NCBI GenBank assembly: GCA_023525975.1
Contig: CM042038.1
Coordinates: 6,821,272 to 6,885,271 of the forward strand
Direction: 5' to 3'
DNA from: Smallanthus sonchifolius
Lineage: Eukaryota; Streptophyta; Magnoliopsida; Asterales; Asteraceae
Length of the DNA: 64,000 bases
Position 1 is the first letter of the stretch; each line of letters begins with the position of its first letter. A program made the translations under genes and the position numbers. Below are positions 11,572 through 22,380 of the stretch, in pieces. Below the pieces are notes generated by a model. That model made no database searches. It saw only the letters and a list, made by a program, of their open reading frames with translations, and had not been told where the DNA came from.

Positions 11572-11901
11572 TATTTGTTCTTCAATAATTAAAAGTCATT
11601 AAATAAACACTCAAACAATCTAATATTATAATAATAAATATTATTTCTTTGCATCATATTTGATTGTTATTGACTATATGATTCAAGTTATTAAATATCA
11701 TATTATATCTAGATATACTTTTAAATACCACACATACATACATCTTTAACCATTTACGACTATGATTTATAAACTTGAATTTTTTTTTTAAAATCGGAAA
11801 AATTTGTAAACTTGATTTTTTTTAATCAAAGAAATTATACTTTGGACGTAAACCGCTCCTCCTGCTACATGCAAAGATTTAACCTTGATAGAGTGATCTA
11901 A

Positions 11902-12117
11902 GAGGGTGTTTGGGATTACTTTTGAAAACTCCTTATTTATTAACTTTTGCAAAAAGTTAATAAGGAGTTTTAAAAAGTAAGTGCTAGTTACTTCTTGAAA
12001 ACTCTTTATTCTCTTCTATTTTTTTTATCTTCTTTTGGTTTACCCAAACAAACTTTTAATGTATTAACTTTTTAAAAAAATTAATAAGTAGCTCAAAAAG
12101 TAATCCCAAACATACCC
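11902..12117. mobile_element. Tourist-like (PIF/Harbinger) MITE, 216 bp
   Basis: The ends form inverted repeats: GAGGGTGTTTGGGATTACTT on the left against the complement of aaaaagtaatcccaaacata ccc on the right. The target duplication is TAA on both sides (11899-11901 and 12118-12120). The interior has no coding sequence. Length and TIR match the element at 59053-59269. A 3-bp TWA duplication is the Harbinger superfamily signature. Confidence 0.85.
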
Positions 12118-13289
12118 TAAAAGTTTATAACTTGAAGCGGGATTTTAAAAAAGATATATGTGTATAAAAAAATAATTTTCAAGCCGGACATCTTTAGAAA
12201 AGTTTAAATAAACACAGTTTTAATTTTAATATTTGTGATCATTGTTGAAAAAAATTCGATTTTACAGGTGGATGGTTTCGTTATTATCAATAGCCAATAG
12301 GTCCCCCAAGAACTTGTTATCATACAAGAATAATTGAATAAAGCTGGTCATAATTGATTTTTTGGTGGTCATCCATCATAGTTTCACTTTTCAATTTGTT
12401 CACAGCAAAGGAAAATTCTAGAAATAGTTTTAGTAATTTTATAGAAATAACTAAAATAAGGTGTTATATCGTTATTTTATATAAAAGTAGGGATGGGATC
12501 ATAAATTTTTAACATGGAGTCATAGGGAAAAATTTTTTTGAAAGGGTCACGTTAATTTAGATTGTTTGGAGTTAAAAATTTTAAAATATCTAAGTTTGAT
12601 AACTATAATGTTTTTTTTATGTTTTAAAGTTATAATGTTTTTAAAAAGGGTTTAATAGTTTAAATAATATTTATAATTTAAAAACGAACGTATGCTTTTG
12701 TGGAAAAGAAATGAGGGACCATGACATTTGACTTTATTTTGATCAATAATGCAGTTATAAAATTGGCCAATAAAAGGAAATTGGTTTTTATTTATTTATT
12801 TGTTATAATTCGAATTTTGTAATGGAGAAAAGAACACAAATAATTGGTGGCGCATGCTCTTCGACTTTGTGTCATGAAAGGATTGTTGAGGTGGCCATTA
12901 AGTTGGAAAAAGAATTGTTAAATTAGCATTAAGAGTGGACCGTATGGTATGGGTTCGGGGAGGGTTCGATCCGTTGGCCTTGGTTGGAAACATCGTTTCC
13001 TCTCCCTCGGGCCCGATGATTTTCTTTAGTGAAGCCTCGATCAATCCCCTGATATGAGCCGTTGAGTAACAGTCATAATGTCGTTACCAACGTTTAAACA
13101 AAAATATTAACTTTTTCACCCCCTATATTTATTTATTTAAACTTTAACACCTTTTCACCTCCAAATTTCACATTTTCTCTATATCTCTTTTCAAAATCAT
13201 TCCATAGTTTTTATGGAAATCTTTGAACTTTCACACATTCCATATAGTTCATCAAGTATCGACGAACGCATAATTTCAAAATTCTTGCT
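12118..13289. other. Gene-less interval, probable 5' flank of a Harbinger relic
   Basis: AT-rich sequence. From about 12915 it becomes more GC-rich (tattaagagtggaccgtatgg-like and ctccctcgggcccgatgat) without an open frame. This part may be the non-coding left portion of the Harbinger element whose transposase relic follows, but I could not identify its terminal repeats. Confidence 0.4.
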
Positions 13290-14360
13290 ATGTCGTGTCC
13301 TCTTCGTTACATTATGAAGTTGAACGCCCTCCAATGTCAAGAGTTCTTCTGAGTAGAGACCATCCCTGCATAATCGTCTCGTTTGAGATTACTTCGCTGA
13401 CAAAAACCCAACATTCAACAACGAGAAGTTTCGAATAGAAAAGGGTTATTTCTACAAATTGTCAATCATATAAAAAGGAATTTTAGTTTTTGAAACACGT
13501 TATGATGCAAGATGAAATATGGGTTTTACAGCTCTACAAAAATGCACCTCAACTATACGTCAACTAACATACAGGAATGCTCCTGATGTGCTTGATGAGT
13601 ACGTCCAAATTTCGGAGAGAACTTCACGTGGAACTTTGTAATTCTTTTGTGACGATGTTGTTCAGTTGTACGAAAAACAATTTCTGCATAGACCGACTTA
13701 CAACGACGTTCAACTTTTATACCCAGCACATGAGCATACATGGTTTTACAAGAATGCTAGGAAGCATAGATTATACTCATCGGACCTAGAGGAATTGACC
13801 AAATAGACGAGGGGTGATCACAAGCACCCAATGATCATGCTTAAAGCGGTGGCATCCTAGGATTTACGGTTTTGGCATGCCTTTTTTGAAGACGTCGGTT
13901 GAAACAACGTCAACGTCCTCTAACAATCGTCTTTTTTCGATGATGTTGTGCACAGATCCAGCTGAGGTGTCCATTTGTAGTAAACGGAGTTCTATACATG
14001 TAGATATTATATTGCAAATGGGATATACCTTTAGTTGGCAAAGTATTGTGAATTTGTTTTCGTTTCCACCCAATGATAAAACAAATCCAGTTCATGGCCG
14101 CACAAGAAGCGGCACGAACAGACGTTCAACAAATTTTTGGGGTCCTAAAATCTCGTTGGCATATACTTCAATATCATGCACGACCAATGCATTTTTCTAG
14201 AATAAAAAAGATAATGTATGCTTGTATTATTTTACACAATATGATTTTGAAGGACGAATGTGCGGCGATATATCATTAACACGAAGAGGATCCTTCGAAC
14301 GATGAAGATGATATTTTAGAGATACGATCCATAGAAACGCACTAGAGCCTTCAAGTCGAT
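13290..14360 (+). pseudogene. PIF/Harbinger (HARBI1/ALP1-like) transposase relic
   Basis: Fragments of a Harbinger DDE transposase are readable in shifting frames. FTRMLGSIDYTHRT (about 13743) corresponds to the conserved GMLGSIDCMHW region with the first catalytic Asp. YTRGDH, MIMLKAVAS-stop and FWHAFF follow (about 13810-13885), then a region matching SNNDINVL. Finally EAARTDVQQIFGVLKSRWHI and MYACIILHNMILKDE occur at 14073-14279, the latter holding the final catalytic acidic region. In-frame stops and at least two frameshifts separate these blocks, so the gene is dead. The upstream start region near 13290 is inferred from position only. Confidence 0.8.
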
Positions 14361-15684
14361 ATATCGATTTTGTGGAGCATACCCTTAATGATGTAATAGT
14401 AGGATTAATGTGTTAACATTTCACACATTCATGGTATTTATAGAGGATTAATAAAAATTTGGAAGGATAATAATCTGATATTTTACACATGTATCGTACT
14501 AGCTCAAGCGAACATAAAATAACAACTGTAAGATCTCATTTAAAAGGTAAAGGTTTTACTACCGTTGGTTGGTGTAAAACATAATATTCGTCCATTTATA
14601 CCAATTATTATTGTCCCTTTTGCTCACAATATCTTACATATTTCTTTTGGTTATTCGAATAGAAACTTTTCAGAAGGTAAGTCATCATGGATGTGTAGTT
14701 AGTTATCATCTCATCCACAACTAATATGTTCAAAATACATTGATGACTTTTAAGGTATAACAATCCTTATAAACTTAATATTTGTCTCGTCAACAATCGA
14801 TATTAGATTTAGTTATGATGTTATGTAAAATCTGAATATAGAATTGATAAAGAAAAGAAAACTCGTATTAAATTCACCAATAAACGGGGAATGATTTGCG
14901 TATTTGAAAGTCAAATGATGAATTTGTTTTGTTTACAAAGAAAAATGAAAAGTCAAATGATTACATATCAAAAGGCAAGTTTGGAGTTGTGGATGAGAAT
15001 AGTAGTTGGACATATTCCTATAAACCGGCGTGAAAATTGACATCATCGAAAAGCTAATAATTTCATTTTAATATATGTTTTTAAATATCCAATTTTTATT
15101 TTAAGTTACGTAGATTTCTATCTTGAATTTTTAAAAGCAAATAAACTAAATCATATGATATTTTATTTTATGAAAAAAAGTATACTTATATGTATGTTTT
15201 AAAAGATTATGCCCGCTATGCATTATGTCATAAACAATTGTGAATCATTTATTTTATTTATACAAATAGCACCCTATTTGTGAATCTTTTATTTTATTTT
15301 TTAAATAAATATTATTATGAGTACACTAATTATTTTTAGGCGATAAACAATGAATTGCAAATTCAAAAACAACGTAATTAGGTGTGTATCATTTTGATCA
15401 AGTTTTCTCTAGACGTGTCTAGATTTTTCCCCATTAGTTTCAAAGGAAGAAAATGGAAATTCGTATACGAATTGAATTCCACGAATCTAGATTGATGTAC
15501 ATTTATGACAACCAAAACTTTTCGTGTTATGTACACTTTTGGCGACGCCTAAAGTTTATTAATTATAAAATGAAGTGAAACGAGCCCCAAGCTTCTAATT
15601 TGCATTGTTTTTCTTCTACTAAGAAAATAACATTCTCTGAAAAAATAAATTTTTGGCAGTAAAGCGTATTATCTGTCACTTACA
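14361..15684. other. Gene-less interval upstream of the B12D-like gene
   Basis: AT-rich with no open frame of protein-like composition. The last 100-200 bp must hold the promoter and leader of the B12D-like gene. No clear TATA box can be singled out. Confidence 0.4.
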
Positions 15685-16386
15685 ATGTCTTGGCGGAGAT
15701 GGGTTAAACCTGAGGTACCTTCTTCGTTATCGTGTGATGTTTTGAAAGCCTGACCGAACCGCTTAATCGGATGTGTTAATAGTCAGGTTACTAGTTAATG
15801 ACCCGGGCATAAATCAGAGCAAAATCGGTGGAGAACCACCAATGCTTGCCTCTTTCATTTGTTGGTCAACTGGATTTTGAGACCGGTCAGACTGGTTGAA
15901 CCATCAAAACTATTAGTTCGGCTTCTGGTTTTAAAAACAATGTGTATTATTTTATATTTTTTGTAACTTTTTAACAATATGATTATTTATGTGTGTGTAT
16001 CATTCAATTCAATTTAATTATTCCCAAATGCAAGTTTATCATCAAAGTGTATTTTTTGTGTAGGTTTACCCTTTAGTGGCACCAATTGCAGGAGTTATTG
16101 GACTAGTTGCAACACAACTTGTACGTAACATATCCACCAATCCTGATGTGAGGTAATATTTTTAACTATATATCTAAGAAACTCCCCAAAAAACATTTAT
16201 TTATACTAAAATCTTAAGCATCAAAATAATTTTGGTTTTAGGGTTACGAAAGAAAACAGAACCGCAGGGATCTTGGAGAACCATAACGAGGGTGAAAAGT
16301 ATGCAGAACATAGATTAAGGAAGTTCCTTCGTGGTCGGACACCTCAGATCATGCCATCAATTAACGACTATTTTACTCGAGAGTAA
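15685..16386 (+). CDS. B12D / MLRQ-like small mitochondrial protein, 3 exons
   Basis: Exons 15685-15714, 16064-16152 and 16242-16386 join at GT-AG borders in consistent phase to give 87 residues, starting MSWRRWVKPEVYPL and ending MPSINDYFTRE. The family (PF06522, B12D and NADH-ubiquinone reductase MLRQ subunit) is 85-95 residues long. It shows the same order seen here: an aromatic/basic N-terminus, a single membrane span (about residues 14-31, PIAGVIGLVATQLV), RN-x-x-x-NPDVRVTKENR, then an acidic GEKY region and a C-terminal PxIMP motif. The product is expected in the inner mitochondrial membrane. B12D transcripts are known from seed development and hypoxia in other plants. Too short to appear as a single long frame because the exons are tiny. 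Intron 1 contains an inverted-repeat element. Confidence 0.9.
15735..15945. mobile_element. Possible hAT-type MITE in intron 1 of the B12D-like gene
   Basis: The left end reads tgttttgaaagcctgaccga and the right end, complemented, reads tgtttttaaaaccagaagcc. These are imperfect inverted ends of the same style as the element at 60300-60686 (TGTTTT, A/G-rich, GACCG). The interior has accggtca-like blocks. No clean 8-bp duplication is visible, so the borders are approximate. Confidence 0.45.
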
Positions 16387-17306
16387 TGTTCTAAAAATAA
16401 AAAAAAAATCAAAGCTATGATCTATTTTTCCTATTTGGTCTTTAGCATTTAGTGGAGAAAATGAAAGAGGGAAAATAATATATTGTGTTTTTTATATATA
16501 TTTTTTTATCAATGAGTACCCATTTTCATAATTGGTTAAATTTGTAAACCTTATAGTCATATATTTCTCTTCATTGTTACATATCTTCCCTTTGAAAACT
16601 TTAAACACTACCACATATGTATGAACACATAATGCGTCAAGGGAACCCCTAAACAACATTTTTATCATATTTATAAGTGCGTAAAATATATAATTCTGGG
16701 AATCAAATTTGCAAATATTTATAAACTTTAGTGGATAAAAGTGTAAAATCAAGATACTGTTAAGCATGTTTGTTTGACCTAAAACACTTTTATACGCTTT
16801 CTAAACATTATAAACACGTCGATTTTATGCGCCAATTTTGTTCCGAAATGACTTATATCGAGTCCCCAAAAGGCGACTTTTGGTTAACAAAATCCCGGAA
16901 AAGACATATTAGTGAGTTGTATATGACTAATACGAATGTTTAGTTAAAAAATTACCTCTTGAGAAGTATTCGAACATATGTGATGTCCGGAAGAATATAG
17001 AAATTTTCAAAATCTAGTCCATGGCATTGGCTTCTATTATCAGTTGGGTCGGGCCTTTGGGCTATTATTCTTATTGGGTTAGTTTTGGGCCTACGTGGGC
17101 CTTCCCCATTTGGCTGCTGGATCCACTAATGATTAGCCTCCATACTTGCATAATTCTTATCGATTTTAGTCTTTTAGAACAAAATAATAATATATTTCAG
17201 TACCAAAAGGTTTCAGATTTGTCAAACATTTATAAATTTCAATATTACTAACTTGCTTTAGGAGCATTAAACTTGAGGGCTAGCATAGTACATCACCACT
17301 AGTTGC
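16387..17306. other. Gene-less interval
   Basis: Downstream of the B12D-like stop. AT-rich, no supported open frame. The 76-codon frame at 17021 has no recognisable features and I do not call it. Confidence 0.4.
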
Positions 17307-17444
17307 AAACTCTCATTTGAGAGTTTTGGTCCATATATGCGGACCATAAGTCCTACAAGAGTAGGACGATTCATACACGTTGGGTGTTTCATGATACACC
17401 CAAATTATTATTGTATAACACCGACCGAGAGGTTCGATAGTGTT
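17307..17444. other. Array of five consecutive stem-loops
   Basis: Stem 1: AAACTCTC/GAGAGTTT, loop ATTT (17307-17326). Stem 2: TGGTCC/GGACCA, 8-base loop (17327-17346). Stem 3: GTCCTAC/GTAGGAC, loop AAGA (17350-17367). Stem 4: TTGGGTGT/ACACCCAA, 8-base loop (17380-17403). Stem 5: AACAC/GTGTT enclosing CGACC/GGTTCG with one bulge and a GAGA loop (17417-17444). No open frame covers the array. The structure is seen directly; its role is unknown. A retroelement leader or a structured non-coding RNA are possible, neither shown. Confidence 0.8.
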
Positions 17445-18366
17445 TTCAGTATTAATGGATATCATAAGGCCGCAACGAGTCTATGAAGCACGTAACTTGT
17501 TTTTAAATATTCTAAAAAAGTGTTTTTAAAGTATGAGGGACAGATTTCATTGCTATTACACACACATATGCCCATTTCGAATGATTAACCGTTTGATAAG
17601 CATGCTTTATTTTTTGACGTGCGATACACTTTTATATGCACTTGCATTATCACTTATTAGTACTTATCATTTAAGTTGAAAAACTACTAACATTATTAGC
17701 AGTACGGTTGATACCGCTATCACCCGACCCGATCGCATGATTCAATTCACATGCAAAATGATCCTTCTTCAACGACGACATTTCGATCATTTTACCGATA
17801 TATAGCAATGATTTGAATATTCATTTTTAACCTGTCAGATAGGTAAAGTTAAACAAGATAGATGTTGTTAATTAACGAATTGAGAGTCAATTGAAGTATT
17901 AATGTTTATAAAATCTCTAAAATATCTTTATTGATATTACGGTCTTTTAAAAGGCTCAATAGAGGTAATGAGTATTATAGCAATGGCTTATGAAAACAAT
18001 ACACATTAAAGTAATTTAAAAATTGGGCTTAAATTCATGGATCATATGTTTTTCTAGTATTTATAAGTTATTAAATAAATTACACCGTTATCCGATTTAT
18101 TAAATCCAGTCTGATAAGTGGACCGGCTCGATTCTTTAAATATTGAATTTAACCTCGTGTTACCGTAAAATGTTTGTTTTCTTAGAGATTGTTGTTGGGA
18201 ATCACAAACAATAAAAAAAAAGGTGTTTAAATTCGAAATGAAGCAAATTCGAATTATTGAATTGCGTTAACATCATAACCGAATTCAAATTAGTTGTTTT
18301 TTAAAACAATTTAACGAGAAAATTCGAGTTATGAAAATTTAAAAAAATAAACAATCAAGGGGGATT
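17445..18366. other. Gene-less interval
   Basis: AT-rich sequence between the stem-loop array and the tRNA gene. It contains no supported coding or RNA feature. The short stretch before 18367 is the 3' side of the minus-strand tRNA gene. Confidence 0.4.
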
Positions 18367-18438
18367 TGAACCCGACGTGAATCGAACACGCAACCTTCTG
18401 ATCTGGAGTCAGACGCGCTACCATTGCGCCACGGATCC
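18367..18438 (-). tRNA. trnW-CCA: tRNA-Trp (CCA)
   Basis: The complement reads GGATCCGTGGCGCAATGGTA at the 5' end and folds into a full cloverleaf of 72 nt. The acceptor stem GGATCCG pairs imperfectly only at the last position with the 3' GGGTTCA. The anticodon loop is CTCCAGA with anticodon CCA, and the T arm contains GTTCGATTC. Box A (TGGCGCAATGG) and box B (GGTTGCGTGTTCGATTC region) are in place for RNA polymerase III. No intron is present. The CCA tail is not encoded, as expected for a nuclear gene. The sequence matches the plant nuclear tRNA-Trp pattern. Confidence 0.95.
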
Positions 18439-18448
18439 TTGATGTGTT

Positions 18449-18589
18449 CTATAACTGGATTAAAGCTGAAGTAAGTGTTTTATGTGCTTTAAGAACTTGT
18501 ACATCTTGCCTTAATTCCTGTACATATGGAACCCCTGTCTTTCGTCGGTATTCCAAGGACAACAAACAGCCTTCGGGTTGTATTTCCAT
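18449..18589 (-). CDS. Unrecognised short open frame, possibly an exon fragment
   Basis: A 46-residue frame starts MEIQPEGCLLSLEYRRKT and ends AHKTLTSALIQL, with the stop only 11 bp from the tRNA 5' end. The frame stays open upstream of the ATG to about 18650, where a TAG occurs, and a possible splice acceptor (cttaatag) lies at about 18613. The composition is balanced (charged, amphipathic, no low complexity), unlike the surrounding AT-rich non-coding DNA. I do not recognise the family. It could be an exon of a displaced gene fragment or chance. Confidence 0.2.
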   Translation of the reverse strand: MEIQPEGCLLSLEYRRKTGVPYVQELRQDVQVLKAHKTLTSALIQL

Positions 18590-19344
18590 GCCGATAAACA
18601 AGAACGATGCTATTAAGTAATAATAGAATTGATTTTTGTTTGTAAAATTCTATAAAATTATATTACATTTATTTAAATCTCAAAGTTTGGGTCATTGCTG
18701 TCTTCAAAGTTCCATTGAGACCAAATCAAAGCCTTTCAGATTATTATTTATTATTATTTTTTTTTAACTTTGAATTTTAACCTATCTTTGTGTTCCCTAA
18801 TGCATTTTCAATGTGGATGACTAAACTTGTTCCAAGAATGAAAAAGTGCCATAGTATTATGATGTTTAGCATGCATTTAGATCTCAAAGTATGACTATGA
18901 CTTTGAACATGTCAATGTTTGTTAGACTTAAGTCTATAATAGTCAACAATTAAAAAATTGGAGTAAAACTTTATGGACTTTTAATCACATATTACATCAC
19001 ATTTTTTTAATTAAATCATACAAACAAAGAAACCAAAATATCGGGTCATGGGTCTGGCCCGTTACGATATCACAAGGATAGTGAGAAGGATAAGAAAGCA
19101 AAAAACGGGTCTATGAAGGCTTTGAAGGGCAAAACCTCATTGTGGATAAAGAATATTGGAAAGAAATATGAAAGTTAAACCGACTAACAAGGCAGTTCAA
19201 AGTTGAACTTGGAGTCAGGGGAGCGTTTTTTATCCAGTGTGATACGTGAAAGGTTTGCTCTTATCTTATCTTCCCATAGTTTACCAATAGTTTTGTCATA
19301 AATAGGATATTATTGTGTTTGTTTGTAATTAAAAAAGTTGGATG
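18590..19344. other. Gene-less interval before the L1 LINE
   Basis: AT-rich. A lysine-rich stretch open from about 19027 to a TAA near 19180 is noted but not supported as a gene. The right border is the oligo(T) run marking the 3' end of the minus-strand L1 element. Confidence 0.4.
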
Positions 19345-19506
19345 CTTTAATGTTTTTTTTTAACAGTAACTATTATAAACACCAAAGACCACCCCCAAAA
19401 AGAGGGGCACACAACCACCAAACCAGCAATTACATAAAAGAAAAACTGCACCACTCCGACCACGAGGTCGATTTATATTTAGTTCTATTACAATACCACA
19501 AAAGGC

Positions 19507-22380
19507 TTAATACCTTAATGTCTTCCAAAATCTCTTCCACCCTAATCGCTTTTTTGTCGAATATCTTTTCGTTCCTAGCCTTCCAAATCCTCCAACATGA
19601 GATTCCACAATACCCTGGAAAGCTTCTGCTCTTCTTTTACTTAGCCGGCAGTGAACGTGTAACTCCAATATGTCTCTTATGTCGAAACAGAAAATTTGAG
19701 GAATGTTACAACATCCGCTTATACCATTCCAAACTACCGTGGCATACCAACAACCTGTGAGAATATGAACCACTGAATCTTGACCTTGACCACACAAAGA
19801 ACACAAAGTGGACGCCACCTGAATATTGCGACGCTGAAGAGCCTCCAAGGTCGGCAACCGGTTAAGCTCCGCTCTCCATAGAAAGACATTACATTTGATT
19901 GGTAACCACGAACACCAATCCATAACGTACCGGCTGGAGATGTCGATACTATCATAGCACATTTTTTTAACTGAAGCGACCGAAAAGTCCCCATTGTCTT
20001 CCCCTCTCTACACCCACGAATCATCCCCCTCCTTACCTCTAGCTTGACTAATTAACGTAAACAACCGCTCCCATTCTTCCATTTCCAGCGTTGTTTCCGG
20101 ATCTCTAACCCAATCCCAAGACCATTCCACCAAGTGATCGGTCCAATGAATTCTGTCTTTGAACTTACACAATTTTTTTTTTCTAATCTAAAAAGATTAG
20201 GAAAAACATACCTGAGCTGTTTATTCCCTATCCAGCAATCGACCCAAAAGCATATGTCTTCCCCATTCCCGTTGATACCTTTAAACAGGTTGCACAACTC
20301 CGTGTCCCCAATCTTGAATCTGGCAAGGGACGTGCCAATATTCTTCCAGATCCCTGGACGATTTTTAGAGAACTGGATAGCGCCCCAACCCGAAGCTCTC
20401 CCATGCAAACCCGCTATAACCCTTCTCCAAAGCACACCTTTCTCCGTTTTGAATCTCCAAGACCACTTCGCAAGCAACGCCATATTGATGATCTCTATTT
20501 TGTTGATACCCATTCCACCCTTTTTTTGGGCACCGAAACCCTCTCCCAAGCGACCCAATAAATTTTCTTAGAGTTTACTGACCTGCCCCACAAAAATCTT
20601 TTCATCAAAGCTTCCATACGATCAATGACTTTGCCCGGAGCTTTATACAACGAAAGGAAGTACGAAGGGAGGCTCTCCAAGACTGACCGGATAAGTGTGA
20701 CACGCCCTCCAATTGAAAGAACCGGATAAATGAGCTTTAATATTTCATCGATGTATCAATGTCCGATATAACTTTCCCAATGACCCCCCTTCATCCTATT
20801 AGCCAGGACTTTGGAAATAGTTTTGCTGATCACACCGATCAAACTAATCGGTCTAAACTCATTTAATGATAAAGGATCAACACACTTCGGGATAAGCGCA
20901 ATAAACGAAGACCCACACCCTCTGCTAATTTCTCCACTATCAAAGAAAGCCTGGAAAATCTTGTGAAAATCCGAAGCAAAAACATCCCAGTACCTTTTTA
21001 TGAATCTAAAGTTAAAACCGTCAGGGCCCGGGCTTTTATCGCTACCACATTCAAAGACCGCCGACTTAATTTCGTCCACGGAAAAATTGCACGTCAACCC
21101 ATCCGCTTCACTCTCCGCCAGCCTGTTTAGATTAGAACATATCAGGGGAGGACAAATGTCCCAAGTCTCTTCGAATCTTTTTTGAAAAAAAGCATTGCTT
21201 CCTTTTTGATGCTTTTAGGCTTGGAGACCCACACCCCATTCATGTCTAGCCCAAGGATAGAGCTTTTGATCCTTCTGTTATTAATACATCGATGAAAGAA
21301 CGCGGAGTTATCGTCTCCATCCATGGCCCATTTCATCCTCGAGCGCTGTTTTAAGTCCTTCCGCTTGAACTCCTCCAATTCCCTTAACACCTTTTTACAC
21401 TCCAGTCTCGTCCACTCTTCTTCCTCCTCGAGGTCTCGCGAGTCAAGGATCAGATCCATCTGCTCTAATTCCTCTTTCATACACGATTCTAGATCCCCTT
21501 CTTTTTTAATGGTGTCCTTCCACCACGCTTTAATATCCTGTCTTATGAACTTGAGTTTGTTCATGAGATACACATCCGGGGGACCTTCCCCACCAAACTT
21601 ATGACAGGAATCCCGGACCACCGCATCAAAATCAGCCCTATCCAACCAAGAATTGAAGCATCTAAACGGCCTCGGACCGAAGTTAAGATCTTTTATCGTT
21701 AAAACAATGGGGTTATGATCAGAAAGGCTATCACCCAAAGCCCTTAAAGAAGCCGTCGGCCATTTGAGAACACAGTCCTGACACACAAGGAGCCAGTCGA
21801 TTTTGCTCATCTTGTTTCCCACCTGAAACGTGAACTTCCTGCCTTTCATCGCGAACTCGCTAAAATTAGCATGCGCTATAAAGTCATTAAAATCACTAGC
21901 CGCGTGAGCGTTGAAAGAGGAGTTCCTTCTTTCTTCTGGCCATCGGACAGAGTTAAAATCCCCGATGACCATCCAGAAACCCTGCAAACTCCACCTTAAC
22001 CTCAAAATCTTCTCCCAAACAACTCTTTTAGCGGTAGAACTTTGACGAGCATAGATGTTTAATATATGCACAGTATTCTCCACCCCCTTAATAGACCCCG
22101 AAGTGAGCAAAAAGTTTTGATCTTTGATAGTTCCTTCCAGACGGAAACCGAAGTGTCCCAAATACTGATGATACCACCGGACCGGCCCGACGCGTCAACA
22201 GACTCCAACCCAAAGCCGGAGTTACCCCAGAATTTCGACATAACCGAACCCTCCACCTCGGAACTAAGCAACTCCTGAACAGAAACAAAATCGATACCCT
22301 CCCTTTTCCTTATGTCCCTAATCCAATCAGATTTCCTCTCCCCCCAATCCTTTGATGTTAATGGAGAGAATATTCATTGA
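19507..22380 (-). pseudogene. L1 ORF2: endonuclease, gutted reverse transcriptase, zf-RVT
   Basis: The start region MNILSINIKGLG (about 22380) is the usual LINE endonuclease opening. It is soon broken by a frameshift. Endonuclease motifs follow: GDFNSVR (about 21960) and SDHNPI (about 21710). RT blocks NFSVDEIKSAVFECGSDKSP GPDGFN and FRPISLIGVISKTISKVLANRM (20756-21097) are present. The sequence then jumps within about 40 bp to the downstream LSIGGRVTLIRSVLESLPSY block. The stretch holding the catalytic FADD/YADD box is absent. The C-terminus has the zinc-finger region of LINE RTs (FLWRAELNRLPT; LCSLCGQGQDSVVHI) at 19507-19962. Confidence 0.85.

Noticed and set aside
13553..14095. Minus-strand frames opposite the Harbinger relic
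   Set aside because: Shadows of the plus-strand transposase fragments.
19027..19180. Lysine-rich stretch open for about 50 codons
   Set aside because: No start, no clear splice sites and no recognised domain. A 50-codon A-rich frame is not unusual here.
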